From Methanobacteriota archaeon (GTDB lineage: Archaea > Thermoplasmatota > Poseidoniia > MGIII > CG-Epi1): 15,514 nt of DNA. This document shows, one piece after another, positions 8,532 through 15,479 of the stretch (positions are counted from its first letter, which is position 1; each line of letters begins with the position of its first letter). The stretch spans positions 1 to 15,514 of the forward strand of contig JAAZXP010000028.1 of assembly GCA_014240055.1 (NCBI GenBank). The letters run 5' to 3'. The translations under genes and the position numbers were made by a program. The notes beneath the pieces are model-generated. The model searched no databases, was not told the DNA's origin, and saw only the letters and a list, made by a program, of their open reading frames with translations.

Positions 8532-8840
8532 TCAACCGAAAAGAGCACCAAGTCCGGATACTGCGTCTTCTTCGCTTACTTCTTCTTCTTCTTCTTCTTC
8601 TTCAGCTGGGGCCTCTTCTGAAGATGCTGCTGCAGCTGGTGCGGCGCCTGCAGCTGGTGCGGCGACTGCGGCTGTAGCCATTGCTTCCTCAATATCGACT
8701 CCTTCTAGAGAAGCTACAAGAGCCTCTGCTCTTGATTTATCTGCCTTGATGCCTGCGGCCTTCAAGACTTTCTCGACGCTTTTTGCGTCAACCTTTGTTC
8801 CTGCTGAGTGCAGTAACATTGCAGTATAGACGTATTCCAT
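8532..8840 (-). CDS. rpl12: Ribosomal stalk protein L12 (archaeal P1 type)
   Basis: At 102 residues this is the usual length for archaeal L12/P1. It forms the flexible ribosomal stalk that recruits translational GTPases. The N-terminal dimerisation helices begin MEYVYTAMLLHSAG and contain the conserved VEKVLKAAGIKAD stretch. A flexible Ala/Gly/Pro hinge covers about 55-75, followed by eight consecutive Glu (about 80-87). The GTPase-binding tail SEEDAVSGLGALFG matches the tail of L10 in this window. The start is fixed by AAAGGAGG at 8848-8855, seven bases from the ATG. It is the third gene of rpl1-rplP0-rpl12, 18 bases after rplP0. Confidence 0.96.
   Translation of the reverse strand: MEYVYTAMLLHSAGTKVDAKSVEKVLKAAGIKADKSRAEALVASLEGVDIEEAMATAAVAAPAAGAAPAAAASSEEAPAEEEEEEEEVSEEDAVSGLGALFG
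8580..8603 (-). repeat. (GAA)8 microsatellite in rpl12
   Basis: Eight identical GAA codons in a row encode the acidic hinge of L12. An unbroken trinucleotide run could vary in copy number by slippage without shifting the frame. Confidence 0.85.
8630..8664 (-). repeat. 18-base tandem duplication in the rpl12 hinge
   Basis: A 17-base unit (plus strand ctgcagctggtgcggcg) occurs at 8630-8646 and again at 8648-8664, an 18-base period that adds six Ala/Gly/Pro residues. It is much more GC-rich than the surroundings, as expected for an alanine-rich hinge. Confidence 0.8.
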
Positions 8841-8847
8841 TTTTTTG

Positions 8848-8855
8848 CCTCCTTT
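8848..8855 (-). promoter_or_regulatory. Strong ribosome binding site of rpl12
   Basis: AAAGGAGG on the minus strand lies seven bases before the rpl12 ATG, in the 18-base gap after rplP0. It gives L12 its own strong initiation signal, which fits the higher copy number of L12 on the ribosome. Confidence 0.8.
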
Positions 8856-8858
8856 GTA

Positions 8859-9887
8859 TTATCCGAATAAAGCTCCAAGTCCCGAGCCAACATCTTCTTC
8901 AGATGCTTCCTCTTCCTCTTCATCTTCCTCATCTTTAGATGATTCTGCTTTCTCTTCCACTGGTGCTTGGGATACTGCTGCAGATGCAGCACTACCCAGC
9001 ATTTCTTTCAACTCATCATCAACTCCATCTCCAGACTTACCTGCAACACCTAGCATTGCGCCATGTGCTTTAGCAAGTAGAGCCTTGATTGTTGACTCTG
9101 AAGGATATGCCGTAGACATTGCAACACCCAAAGCATCTCTTTGTGCTTTGGACAGCAATGAGGGCATAACTGATCCAGTGAAATACCGTGTATTGAATGC
9201 TAGATTGAATGCTTGTCCTGTAGCAGACTGAATGTTGCTACGGAACTCATCCATATCAATGTTCAATACATCTGATAGATAGAATGTCTCTCCATCAAAT
9301 GCACCTAATAATTGCATTCCTACGGTTATCGGATAAATTTCAAGTTTAGTAAGTGCTGAAGCAACTTCAGCGCTAATAATATCGCCTTCAGCTACAGCTG
9401 TATGTTTTTTTCTAATTACAATTTTTCCCTTTTCAATAGCTGCCGGGAATCCTGCAGTTTGAAAATCTCCAACAATAGGACCTGCTGGGAAAGCTGTGGG
9501 TCCCTTTTCAATTACAATATTATATGGAGCAAGTTCACCACCCTTAGCAGGTGCCTGAGTTTGTGACTCTAATAACATTTGAAATATTTTGAAAGGATTC
9601 TCAGAAGAGGACAATAGTGCAAATTGACTTTGCCCAAAAGCATCAGCTACTTGATCAACTCCTTTTTTATTCTTAGACGCGTCTACAAGTGCTAATTTTA
9701 AAAGACGATTACGGGACATTCTTAATTTTACACCAAGATCCCTTAATGATGCTCGCATTGCTAACATTTGTTTTGCCCCAATACCTGAAACATCAACCAA
9801 ACCAACAACATCTGAACCTTCAATAAAACTCTGAATGGCTGAAACTTCTTTACGTTTCCAATCTGCTACAAATGCTTCCGGTTTCAT
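8859..9887 (-). CDS. rplP0: Ribosomal protein L10 (acidic P0, stalk base)
   Basis: At 342 residues this is the long archaeal/eukaryotic P0 form of L10, which binds 23S rRNA and anchors the L12 dimers. The rRNA-binding N-terminal domain contains VGLVDVSGIGAKQML and the RMSRNRLLKLAL motif (about 28-67). The P0-specific inserted domain covers about 110-185 (GPTAFPAGPIVGDFQTAG). A helical spine for L12 docking follows at about 225-300. The tail is acidic and ends EEDVGSGLGALFG, the same ending as L12. Its ATG overlaps the rpl1 stop in ATGA (9884-9887), and GGTGA lies just upstream, so translation is probably coupled to rpl1. Confidence 0.96.
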   Translation of the reverse strand: MKPEAFVADWKRKEVSAIQSFIEGSDVVGLVDVSGIGAKQMLAMRASLRDLGVKLRMSRNRLLKLALVDASKNKKGVDQVADAFGQSQFALLSSSENPFKIFQMLLESQTQAPAKGGELAPYNIVIEKGPTAFPAGPIVGDFQTAGFPAAIEKGKIVIRKKHTAVAEGDIISAEVASALTKLEIYPITVGMQLLGAFDGETFYLSDVLNIDMDEFRSNIQSATGQAFNLAFNTRYFTGSVMPSLLSKAQRDALGVAMSTAYPSESTIKALLAKAHGAMLGVAGKSGDGVDDELKEMLGSAASAAVSQAPVEEKAESSKDEEDEEEEEASEEDVGSGLGALFG

Positions 9888-10522
9888 CCTAATCTCACCG
9901 CCTTACCCATTGTAGTTTTAACCCATACTGAAGCTATGTTGTCTGTTCCTCTATCTAAATTAGATTCTATACGTTTCATTACAGTTTCCATATTCTCAGC
10001 TAACTGTTCCTTTGACATTGACACGTTACCTATAGGTACATGGAATGTTGGACGATCTTTGGAACGTACAGGAACTAAATTTGTTAAACTCTTAATAATT
10101 CTTTCAATATCTGCTTGTGGTGGAATTGGACGAGGCATCTTACCTCTTGGACCTAAAACAACACCTAGACCTTTACCAATAGTTGCCATTAATCCCGTTT
10201 CAGCTACAAAGAAATCGAATTTATCTGCCAACTTGCGAGCTGCTCTTTTATTTTCTGAAAGCTCTTCAATTTGTTCTGGTGAAATTACAGTATCTACCAC
10301 TTTTTTAGAAATAACTGCCATTTCTCCCTGGGCAAATACACCTACTCTAGCAGGTCTACCTCGACCATGTGGAAGAGAAACTTCCGCACTAATTCTCTTT
10401 TGAGGGTTTTGTAAGTCTACATCTCGAAGATTGACTGCAATTTCTACAGTCTCTACGAACTTACGTTCTCTGTCTGTTTCGAGAGCATCCTCGATAGCTT
10501 GATTTATCCTGTTTGATGCGAT
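9884..10522 (-). CDS. rpl1: Ribosomal protein L1, apparent AUC start
   Basis: L1 binds 23S rRNA at the mobile stalk near the E site and, in archaea, also represses its own mRNA. Family motifs are clear: VSLPHGRGRPARVGVF, VVLGPRGKMPRPIPP and RPTFHVPIGN, and the protein ends VWVKTTMGKAVRLG. Homologous L1 proteins begin with a short helix matching ASNRINQAIEDALE. The codon just before that helix is ATC (10520-10522), and GGAGGTG sits at 10528-10534, leaving seven bases between GGAGG and ATC. I therefore set the start there, giving 212 residues. No other standard start lies in frame until the ATG at 10588. That ATG would add 22 unfamiliar residues and sits against a TATA-like sequence. An ATC that is really ATG through an error is also possible. 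The stop overlaps the rplP0 start. Confidence 0.9.
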   Translation of the reverse strand: MASNRINQAIEDALETDRERKFVETVEIAVNLRDVDLQNPQKRISAEVSLPHGRGRPARVGVFAQGEMAVISKKVVDTVISPEQIEELSENKRAARKLADKFDFFVAETGLMATIGKGLGVVLGPRGKMPRPIPPQADIERIIKSLTNLVPVRSKDRPTFHVPIGNVSMSKEQLAENMETVMKRIESNLDRGTDNIASVWVKTTMGKAVRLG

Positions 10523-10527
10523 GGTTT

Positions 10528-10534
10528 CACCTCC
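10528..10534 (-). promoter_or_regulatory. Ribosome binding site deciding the rpl1 start
   Basis: GGAGGTG on the minus strand is the best such site in the operon, and its GGAGG core is seven bases from the ATC codon at 10522. It overlaps the 3' arm of the leader hairpin (10533-10538), so folding would partly hide it. Confidence 0.65.
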
Positions 10535-10565
10535 GTAGTAAAGCGAGATTACATCTCTGCTACGG
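10533..10565 (-). promoter_or_regulatory. Two-part leader hairpin before rpl1, candidate L1 autoregulatory site
   Basis: Read on the minus strand, CCGTAG (10565-10560) pairs with CTACGG (10538-10533). Inside it GAGAT (10557-10553) pairs with ATCTC (10549-10545) around a 3-base loop. The two stems are separated by an asymmetric internal loop, CA on one side and GCTTTA on the other. Archaeal L1 is known to bind mRNA sites made of two helices around an asymmetric loop. The loop bases here do not clearly match the published methanogen site, so function is inferred from shape and position. Confidence 0.5.
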
Positions 10566-10568
10566 TAT

Positions 10569-10583
10569 CCTGTCCGAAACAGG
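10569..10583 (-). other. Inverted repeat just upstream of the rpl1 leader hairpin
   Basis: CCTGT and ACAGG surround TTCGG. If transcription starts upstream near 10598, this is a second leader hairpin. If it starts near 10565, the repeat lies between TATA and the start site and could be an operator. The sequence alone does not decide. Confidence 0.4.
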
Positions 10584-10588
10584 TGCAT

Positions 10589-10596
10589 ATATAAAA
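10589..10596 (-). promoter_or_regulatory. TATA-like box proximal to rpl1
   Basis: On the minus strand this reads TTTTATAT and runs straight into the ATG at 10588. A start site 25 or so bases downstream would fall near 10565, exactly at the 5' edge of the leader hairpin. This argues against the 10588 ATG as the translation start. It competes with the palindromic element at 10622-10629 as the rpl1 promoter. Confidence 0.4.
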
Positions 10597-10621
10597 TTAT
10601 TCAAAATATTTTTATGAGATT

Positions 10622-10629
10622 TTTATAAA
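10622..10629. promoter_or_regulatory. Palindromic TATA element between rpl1 and the ABC operon
   Basis: TTTATAAA reads the same on both strands. It lies 33 bases from the ATPase 1 GTG (10663) on one side and 33 bases from the 10588 ATG on the other. It is well placed for the ABC operon (transcript start near 10650-10655) and could also serve the ribosomal operon. Confidence 0.5.
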
Positions 10630-10662
10630 TAGAGGTTTGAAATATTAAGCAAGGGAATCGAC

Positions 10663-11562
10663 GTGATAGAAGCAAGAAATGTAATTAAAAAATATGGGTC
10701 TGTAACGGCACTCGATGATTTCTCTGTCGAAATACCAAAAGGGAAAATTGGTATTCTAGGACCTAATGGAGCTGGAAAGAGCACATTCGTTAAAATTGCC
10801 TTAGGATTAATTACTGCCAATTCTGGAAATGTTACTGTTTTAGGCGAAAATTTAGATAAGAATTCAATAAATATACGAAGAAAAATAGGCTACATGCCTG
10901 AACACGATTGCATACCTAATCACTTGTCTGGTGTCGAATTTTTGATTGAAATGGGATTGGTAAGTGGAATGGACACTCCAAGTGCTACTCAACGTACTCA
11001 CGAAATTTTAGGCCATCTTCAAATGGGAGAAGAAAAATATAGAAAAATTGAAGAATACTCCGGAGGAATGCGTCAAAAAATAAAATTAGCTCAAGGATTA
11101 ATTCATGGCCCGGAGATAATTTTTCTGGATGAACCAACTTCTGGACTTGATCCAAAAGCTAGACATGAAATGCTAGATACAATTAATGGTTTAACAAAAG
11201 TAAGCAATACAAATGTATTACTTAGTACGCACATTCTCCAAGACGTAGAAACTGTTTGTGATCATGTTATTATCGTAAATAACGGTAAATTACAAATGAA
11301 AGAAAGTGTAAATGAATTAATGAAAAAACAAAATGACTTTATCCAAGTAAGGCTTGGAGGAGACATAGACGGTTTTGCAAATATCTTGAAAATGAAGAAG
11401 ATAAATCTGCTAAGTGATGGACGAACTTTACGAGTGCCATACGTAAATGAGGAAACTTTTCAACAAATTATTGATGCTGCTGTGGAAAGTAAATGCCAAT
11501 TGTATGAAATGGAAAGAAGTAAAGTTACTATGGACAATGTTTACTTGGAGGCTATTGAATGA
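10663..11562 (+). CDS. ABC transporter ATP-binding protein 1
   Basis: This 299-residue ATPase of the ABC-2 export type (COG1131-like) is expected to power permease 1 at the inner face of the membrane. Motifs in order: Walker A GPNGAGKST (33-41), Q-loop region IGYMPEHDC (75-83, Glu instead of Gln, as often seen in this group), signature YSGGMRQK (132-139), Walker B IIFLDEP (152-158), D-loop SGLDP and switch His H190 in STHIL. About 80 residues follow the ATPase core, of a kind common in this family. The start is GTG, giving the typical MIEARNVIKKYG beginning; it has little ribosome binding site and probably a short leader. Its TGA stop overlaps the permease ATG. The substrate is unknown. Confidence 0.92.
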   Translation: MIEARNVIKKYGSVTALDDFSVEIPKGKIGILGPNGAGKSTFVKIALGLITANSGNVTVLGENLDKNSINIRRKIGYMPEHDCIPNHLSGVEFLIEMGLVSGMDTPSATQRTHEILGHLQMGEEKYRKIEEYSGGMRQKIKLAQGLIHGPEIIFLDEPTSGLDPKARHEMLDTINGLTKVSNTNVLLSTHILQDVETVCDHVIIVNNGKLQMKESVNELMKKQNDFIQVRLGGDIDGFANILKMKKINLLSDGRTLRVPYVNEETFQQIIDAAVESKCQLYEMERSKVTMDNVYLEAIE

Positions 11563-11840
11563 AAGAAGAAGCTCAAGTTAGCGAAAAATTTAAAAGATAT
11601 GATGCTGAATTAACTACAAGAACTAGAATAGTAATCGGTATGGGCTTACGTGGATTTGCTAATCTAATTAAGTTTAATATGAAAAGTGGGTGGAATTTAG
11701 CCCTTGTCTTTTTAATTTATTTGTGGTCAATCGTATTTTTTGTACTAATGGCTTCAGAAAATAGCACATACCCTTGTGATGAAATGACCTCAGAATTCAA
11801 ATATTGCCAACCTATTGCATACTATGGAGATATGGGCCTA

Positions 11841-11843
11841 TGA
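11841..11843 (+). other. In-frame TGA inside permease 1
   Basis: The codon lies between MGL and GVRLFL, at the mouth of helix 2. TGA is a genuine stop elsewhere in this window (ATPase 1, rpl1, aacS, dnaJ), so the code is not reassigned. Confidence 0.85.
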
Positions 11844-12454
11844 GGCGTTAGACTGTTTCTAGTCACATTAGCTGCAATTGCCAGTGGGGGCTTGATAGCT
11901 AATGATATGAATGACAAATCTTTACACCTATATCTTTCAAGACCTATAAGCCGTTTAGACTATCTGATTGCTAGATTCATACCTATTTTTTTGCTACTAC
12001 TTTTTGTAACTGTCTTGCCTAATATGATAACATTTATCACTCAATGGTCTAGTGCAGGTTTAGAATTTGATTGGATAATGAAGCACAAATGGCTAATGTT
12101 TGGCATTATAACCCAAGGCATATTTTACTCAGCATCTTATTCAATTATCGGCTTAACTTTCTCAACATTAATTAATAGAGAATATAGAGCTGCTGGAGCG
12201 TTCTTTCTTTTCGTTTACGGAACAAACATAATTGTAGAAATTTTCCACTTCTTTGTTGGTGATGATCGTGTACTATTACTTTCTATTACACATTTATTAG
12301 ATATTGTTAGTTTTGAGATTTTTGGATCCGAATACTATTTCACTTCTTTAGGCCAACTAAAAGGCATTGAACTCTCCAATCTTGAAATATTTGGAACCTT
12401 AACTTTGGTCATTGGAGGATGTGGACTGTTTGTTAATTGGATGATTTCACAAAT

Positions 12455-12459
12455 GGAGG
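12455..12459 (+). promoter_or_regulatory. Ribosome binding site fixing the ATPase 2 start
   Basis: GGAGG lies seven bases before the ATG at 12467. It selects that codon over an in-frame ATG at 12437 that would add ten unrelated residues. Confidence 0.75.
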
Positions 12460-12466
12460 CAAACAA

Positions 12467-13405
12467 ATGAGTGAAGTCATCCTTGAAAACGTAACTAAAA
12501 ATTATGGGAAAGTGCAAGGTATATCTGATATTTCCGTAGAAATTAAACCTGGTTTAACTGGTATTCTAGGTCCTAATGGAGCTGGAAAGTCTACTATGAT
12601 GAAAATAATTTTAGGATTGTCAAGACCTTCAATAGGACGTGTAAGTGTTATGGGTAACAACCCTTTTACCAGCTGGGAACAAAGAAAGAAAATCGGATTT
12701 GTGCCTGAATATGACTGCTTTTATGAACACATGTCGGGTCTTGACTATGTTTCATATTTTTTACAAATGCATAATAATAGTTTAGAAAAATCTGATGAAA
12801 TGGCAAAAGTCTCTCTACGTGAGTTAGGTCTAGGGGATGCCATGGATAGAAAAATAAGAACCTATTCCCGAGGTATGCGTCAGAAAACTAAAATTGCAAG
12901 AGCTTCAGTCTTCAATCCCGACATTTATGTTTTAGATGAACCATTTCAAGGTGCGGATCCAAGTACAAGACATCTGCTAATGATGAAAATGAAAGAATGG
13001 GCAAGCGAAGGGAAAACTATAATGATTTCAAGCCACATACTTCATGATATAGAAAATTTAACTGATCAGATTATATTAATAAATAATGGACGAATGCTAG
13101 CTTCAGGTAATCGACATGAGATTCGTAATCTAATGAATAATATTCCAAGACAAGTCCATGTTACACCTATTGATAGTAAAAATTTAAGAAAGTTAGCTAA
13201 AAGAATGATGGATGAATCTTGGGTGAGAGCCACAAGAATTGATAATAACGAGCTAATAATTGAAACTGATAGTGCCGAAACATTCTATTCAGAGTTACCA
13301 CGAATTGTTAAGAAAGAAAAAATAAAAATAGAAAAGATCAATTCTAAGGATGATTCTCTAGATTCACTATATACTAAATTAGTGGGAGGCGCCCAATGGA
13401 AATAA
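12467..13405 (+). CDS. ABC transporter ATP-binding protein 2
   Basis: This is a second ABC-2 type ATPase, 312 residues, clearly related to ATPase 1 but well diverged. Motifs: Walker A GPNGAGKST (35-43), Q-loop region IGFVPEYDC (76-84), signature YSRGMRQK (133-140, Arg replacing the second Gly-side position, common in this family), Walker B IYVLDEP (153-159), D-loop QGADP and switch His H190 in SSHIL. The PE-aromatic/His-DC motif is shared with ATPase 1, suggesting an old duplication. It starts inside the permease 1 stop (ATGA, 12467-12470) and ends ten bases inside permease 2, so translation is probably coupled. It could work with permease 2 alone or in a four-gene complex. The substrate is unknown. 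Confidence 0.92.
   Translation: MSEVILENVTKNYGKVQGISDISVEIKPGLTGILGPNGAGKSTMMKIILGLSRPSIGRVSVMGNNPFTSWEQRKKIGFVPEYDCFYEHMSGLDYVSYFLQMHNNSLEKSDEMAKVSLRELGLGDAMDRKIRTYSRGMRQKTKIARASVFNPDIYVLDEPFQGADPSTRHLLMMKMKEWASEGKTIMISSHILHDIENLTDQIILINNGRMLASGNRHEIRNLMNNIPRQVHVTPIDSKNLRKLAKRMMDESWVRATRIDNNELIIETDSAETFYSELPRIVKKEKIKIEKINSKDDSLDSLYTKLVGGAQWK
13385..13389 (+). promoter_or_regulatory. Ribosome binding site of permease 2
   Basis: GGAGG lies six bases before the ATG at 13396, inside the last codons of ATPase 2, and supports this start and translational coupling. Confidence 0.7.
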
Positions 13406-14295
13406 AGGATATTTTGGATAGAGCAACAAATTTAGGAAAACCTATCATAAAAGACGCAATCTTACGATTGTTAATGAACAAATTGACTTGGATTCTTATA
13501 CTAATTTTATTGCTTCCAGCTATATTGGGACTATGGGCTTATACAAATGAACAAGATGAACGCCAAGTTCAAGAAATAGGCGGAGATAAAATATATTATT
13601 ATGATACTGAAAATGAATTAGCCGGAACACCAATACATGAAAATGTACGTGAAACCTTTATTGATATCTCAAATGCTTTCTTGATTAAATTTATAGGAGT
13701 ACTAATGGCTATAATGTTCGCCTCAGAATTAATTAATGAAGAATTCAATAAGAAAACTATCCAAATTTTGAGAACAACGCCAATAAGGCCTTTTGAAATT
13801 ATACTCTATAGATATATTGCAGGCGTGGTTTGCATGTTTAGTATTCTCGCAGTCACAAGCCTAATTTATTATATAATAACAATGATGAATGCAGGACTTT
13901 ATGGGATTAAAGAAGAGTCTGATGTTTTATTTTTAGTAATCAAATTATTGTTGCTTGAATCTGTAGCCTACATTGGAATTTTCATATTGATTTCAGTATA
14001 CTTTGACAGACCTTTTTTCTTGGGAATAATATACTGGATGTTATGGGAAATGATAGTCTCTGGAGGAAATTATCAACAAATTACAGTTAGCCACTATCTT
14101 AATTCGACCCTATTCCAAGGACTTAAAAATATGGGATGGGATGTTTCAACTGAAGATTTTGGACTAATAAAGTCTGCTGGGGACGAAACTTTAGATTTAG
14201 TTACTGAGCCTTTTACTGCAGCCATAATTATAGCAATTTTAGCTTTGATTACAGTAGGACTAAGTGCCAGAGGGATAGAAAGAAGACAATTCTAA
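13396..14295 (+). CDS. ABC-2 type permease 2
   Basis: This 299-residue integral membrane subunit has predicted helices at about 30-48, 97-113, 138-162, 178-201, 205-222 and 273-289. A hydrophilic outer loop between helices 1 and 2 (about 50-95) is rich in Asp, Glu and Tyr. The family motif between helices 2 and 3 is ELINEEFNKKTIQILRTTPI (111-130) followed by RPFEIILYRY, typical of ABC-2 exporters. A second outer loop covers about 224-272. It closes the ATPase-permease-ATPase-permease operon, and its start overlaps ATPase 2 by ten bases. Unlike permease 1, the frame is intact. What it exports cannot be told; lipids, peptides or surface components are possible. Confidence 0.88.
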   Translation: MEIKDILDRATNLGKPIIKDAILRLLMNKLTWILILILLLPAILGLWAYTNEQDERQVQEIGGDKIYYYDTENELAGTPIHENVRETFIDISNAFLIKFIGVLMAIMFASELINEEFNKKTIQILRTTPIRPFEIILYRYIAGVVCMFSILAVTSLIYYIITMMNAGLYGIKEESDVLFLVIKLLLLESVAYIGIFILISVYFDRPFFLGIIYWMLWEMIVSGGNYQQITVSHYLNSTLFQGLKNMGWDVSTEDFGLIKSAGDETLDLVTEPFTAAIIIAILALITVGLSARGIERRQF

Positions 14296-14298
14296 AGT

Positions 14299-14306
14299 TT
14301 TATTAA
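14299..14306 (+). promoter_or_regulatory. TATA-like box before dnaJ
   Basis: TTTATTAA lies in the 35-base gap after permease 2, 24 bases before the dnaJ ATG, where it could give dnaJ a near-leaderless transcript of its own. GGAG at 14319-14322 would serve when dnaJ is read as part of the ABC transcript. Confidence 0.4.
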
Positions 14307-14330
14307 AAGGGGAAAATAGGAGCGACGCTT

Positions 14331-15479
14331 ATGGCTAAAAAAGATTACTACGAAATTTTGGATGTCCCTAAAGATTCTGATGAAAGAACAATAAAGAAAG
14401 CTTATCGTAAATTAGCACGAAAGCATCATCCTGACGCTAGTGAAGAAAGTCCAGAAATTGCTGAAAAGAAATTCAAAGAAGTTTCTGAAGCATATGAAGT
14501 CCTAGCCGATAAAGAAAAACGAGAAAGATACGATAGATATGGTCACAAAGGTGTTGATTTCGGCGGAGGTGGATTCTCATGGGACCAATTTAGTCACGGT
14601 GGAGATGTTTCAGATTTATTTGGTCAAATCTTTGGAGGCGGTCAAGGTGGAGGAGGTATGGGTGATGTATTTTCACAACTTTTCGGTGGAGGTCAAAGAA
14701 GACCTGATAACCGTGGTGATGACCTAAGATACGATATTACTCTTACACTGGAGGAAGCGTACAAAGGAATCGAAAAAGAGGTAGAAATTCCAAGAAATGG
14801 AAATTGTGGGAAATGTTCAGGATCGGGAGCAGCTGATGGAGGCTCTGCAAAAACTTGTGGAACCTGTGGTGGCCAGGGCATTGTTAGAAGAATGAAACAG
14901 CGAAGTTTCATGCAAACCATCACTACAGATAATTGTTCTGACTGTAGAGGAAATGGGAAAATAATAGATAAACCTTGTAGAGATTGTAGAGGTTCTGGAA
15001 TAGTGGCCATTAAGAAAAAAATAAAATTAAGAATTCCACCCGGTGCAGACGATGGATTTAGACTTAGGATGCGAGGTCAGGGTAGTGCAGGACCAAATAA
15101 TGGCCAAAAAGGTGATCTTTACATAATTGTTAATGTAAGAAAACATGAGCTATTCCAAAGGCAAGAAAATGAAATAATATTGGATCTTGAAATTACACCT
15201 GCGCAAGCAGTTATTGGAGATAGCATGAGAGTACCTACTTTATCTGGAAATGTCAAATTAAAAATACCTTCTGGAACACAGTCAGGAGATATTCTAAGAT
15301 TGAAAGGAAAAGGTATGCCTGATATTACCAGACCTAGTTTGAAGGGAAGTCAACACGTAAGGGTAAATGTTAAAGTACCTAAACCTAATGGTAAAACAAG
15401 GAAGTTGTGGGAAGAACTAAAAAAATTAGATTCAGAAAAACCTTCCTTTTTGGATAGAATGAGGAATACATTTGGCTGA
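14331..15479 (+). CDS. dnaJ: Chaperone protein DnaJ (Hsp40, class A)
   Basis: This 382-residue cytoplasmic co-chaperone stimulates the ATPase of DnaK and delivers unfolded clients. The J domain (1-70) has the HPD motif at 33-35. A Gly/Phe-rich linker follows (about 76-125). The zinc-binding region has four CxxCxGxG-type repeats: CGKCSGSG (159), CGTCGGQG (176), CSDCRGNG (202) and CRDCRGSG (216). Two client-binding beta domains (about 228-350) and a short C-terminal helix complete a full-length class A protein. No dnaK or grpE is complete in this window. A second gene appears to overlap its stop, so it may begin a small chaperone operon. GGAG lies eight bases before the ATG. Confidence 0.96.
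   Translation: MAKKDYYEILDVPKDSDERTIKKAYRKLARKHHPDASEESPEIAEKKFKEVSEAYEVLADKEKRERYDRYGHKGVDFGGGGFSWDQFSHGGDVSDLFGQIFGGGQGGGGMGDVFSQLFGGGQRRPDNRGDDLRYDITLTLEEAYKGIEKEVEIPRNGNCGKCSGSGAADGGSAKTCGTCGGQGIVRRMKQRSFMQTITTDNCSDCRGNGKIIDKPCRDCRGSGIVAIKKKIKLRIPPGADDGFRLRMRGQGSAGPNNGQKGDLYIIVNVRKHELFQRQENEIILDLEITPAQAVIGDSMRVPTLSGNVKLKIPSGTQSGDILRLKGKGMPDITRPSLKGSQHVRVNVKVPKPNGKTRKLWEELKKLDSEKPSFLDRMRNTFG

Larger units (their letters stand above)
11559..12470 (+). pseudogene. ABC-2 permease 1, interrupted by one in-frame TGA
   Basis: This is the membrane subunit partner of ATPase 1. One continuous frame of 303 codons would match permease 2 (299), but codon 95 is TGA (11841-11843). There is no frame change: codons on both sides encode normal permease sequence. 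Before the stop lie a cytoplasmic N-terminus, helix 1 (about 46-64) and an outer loop with C73 and C83. After it come helix 2 (about 97-112), the ABC-2 motif MNDKSLHLYLSRPISRLDYL (117-136) and helices at about 140-160, 179-201, 212-231 and 276-296. Neither piece alone looks functional, and I see no good restart site near 11892. GGAGG at 11547-11551 precedes the ATG by seven bases. It may be a recent mutation, a sequencing error (TGG, Trp, is one base away) or readthrough. Confidence 0.8.

Noticed and set aside
8762..9231. Open frames on both strands overlapping rpl12 and rplP0
   Set aside because: They are by-products of the low-complexity acidic coding sequence and have no family features; the ribosomal frames are certain.
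10523..10588. The 22-residue N-terminal extension of L1 as real protein
   Set aside because: It does not resemble L1, covers leader hairpins and the ribosome binding site, and its ATG sits against a TATA-like sequence.
11841..11843. TGA in permease 1 as selenocysteine
   Set aside because: Selenocysteine in archaea is confined to few lineages, ABC permeases are not known selenoproteins, and I see no clear selenocysteine element in the following sequence. Error or mutation is simpler.
11841..11895. A frameshift splitting permease 1
   Set aside because: Both halves lie in the same frame, and the codons between the stop and 11892 encode a good helix, so only a stop codon separates them.
12437..12466. 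ATPase 2 start at 12437
   Set aside because: The ten extra residues are unlike ABC ATPases, and GGAGG is correctly spaced for 12467.
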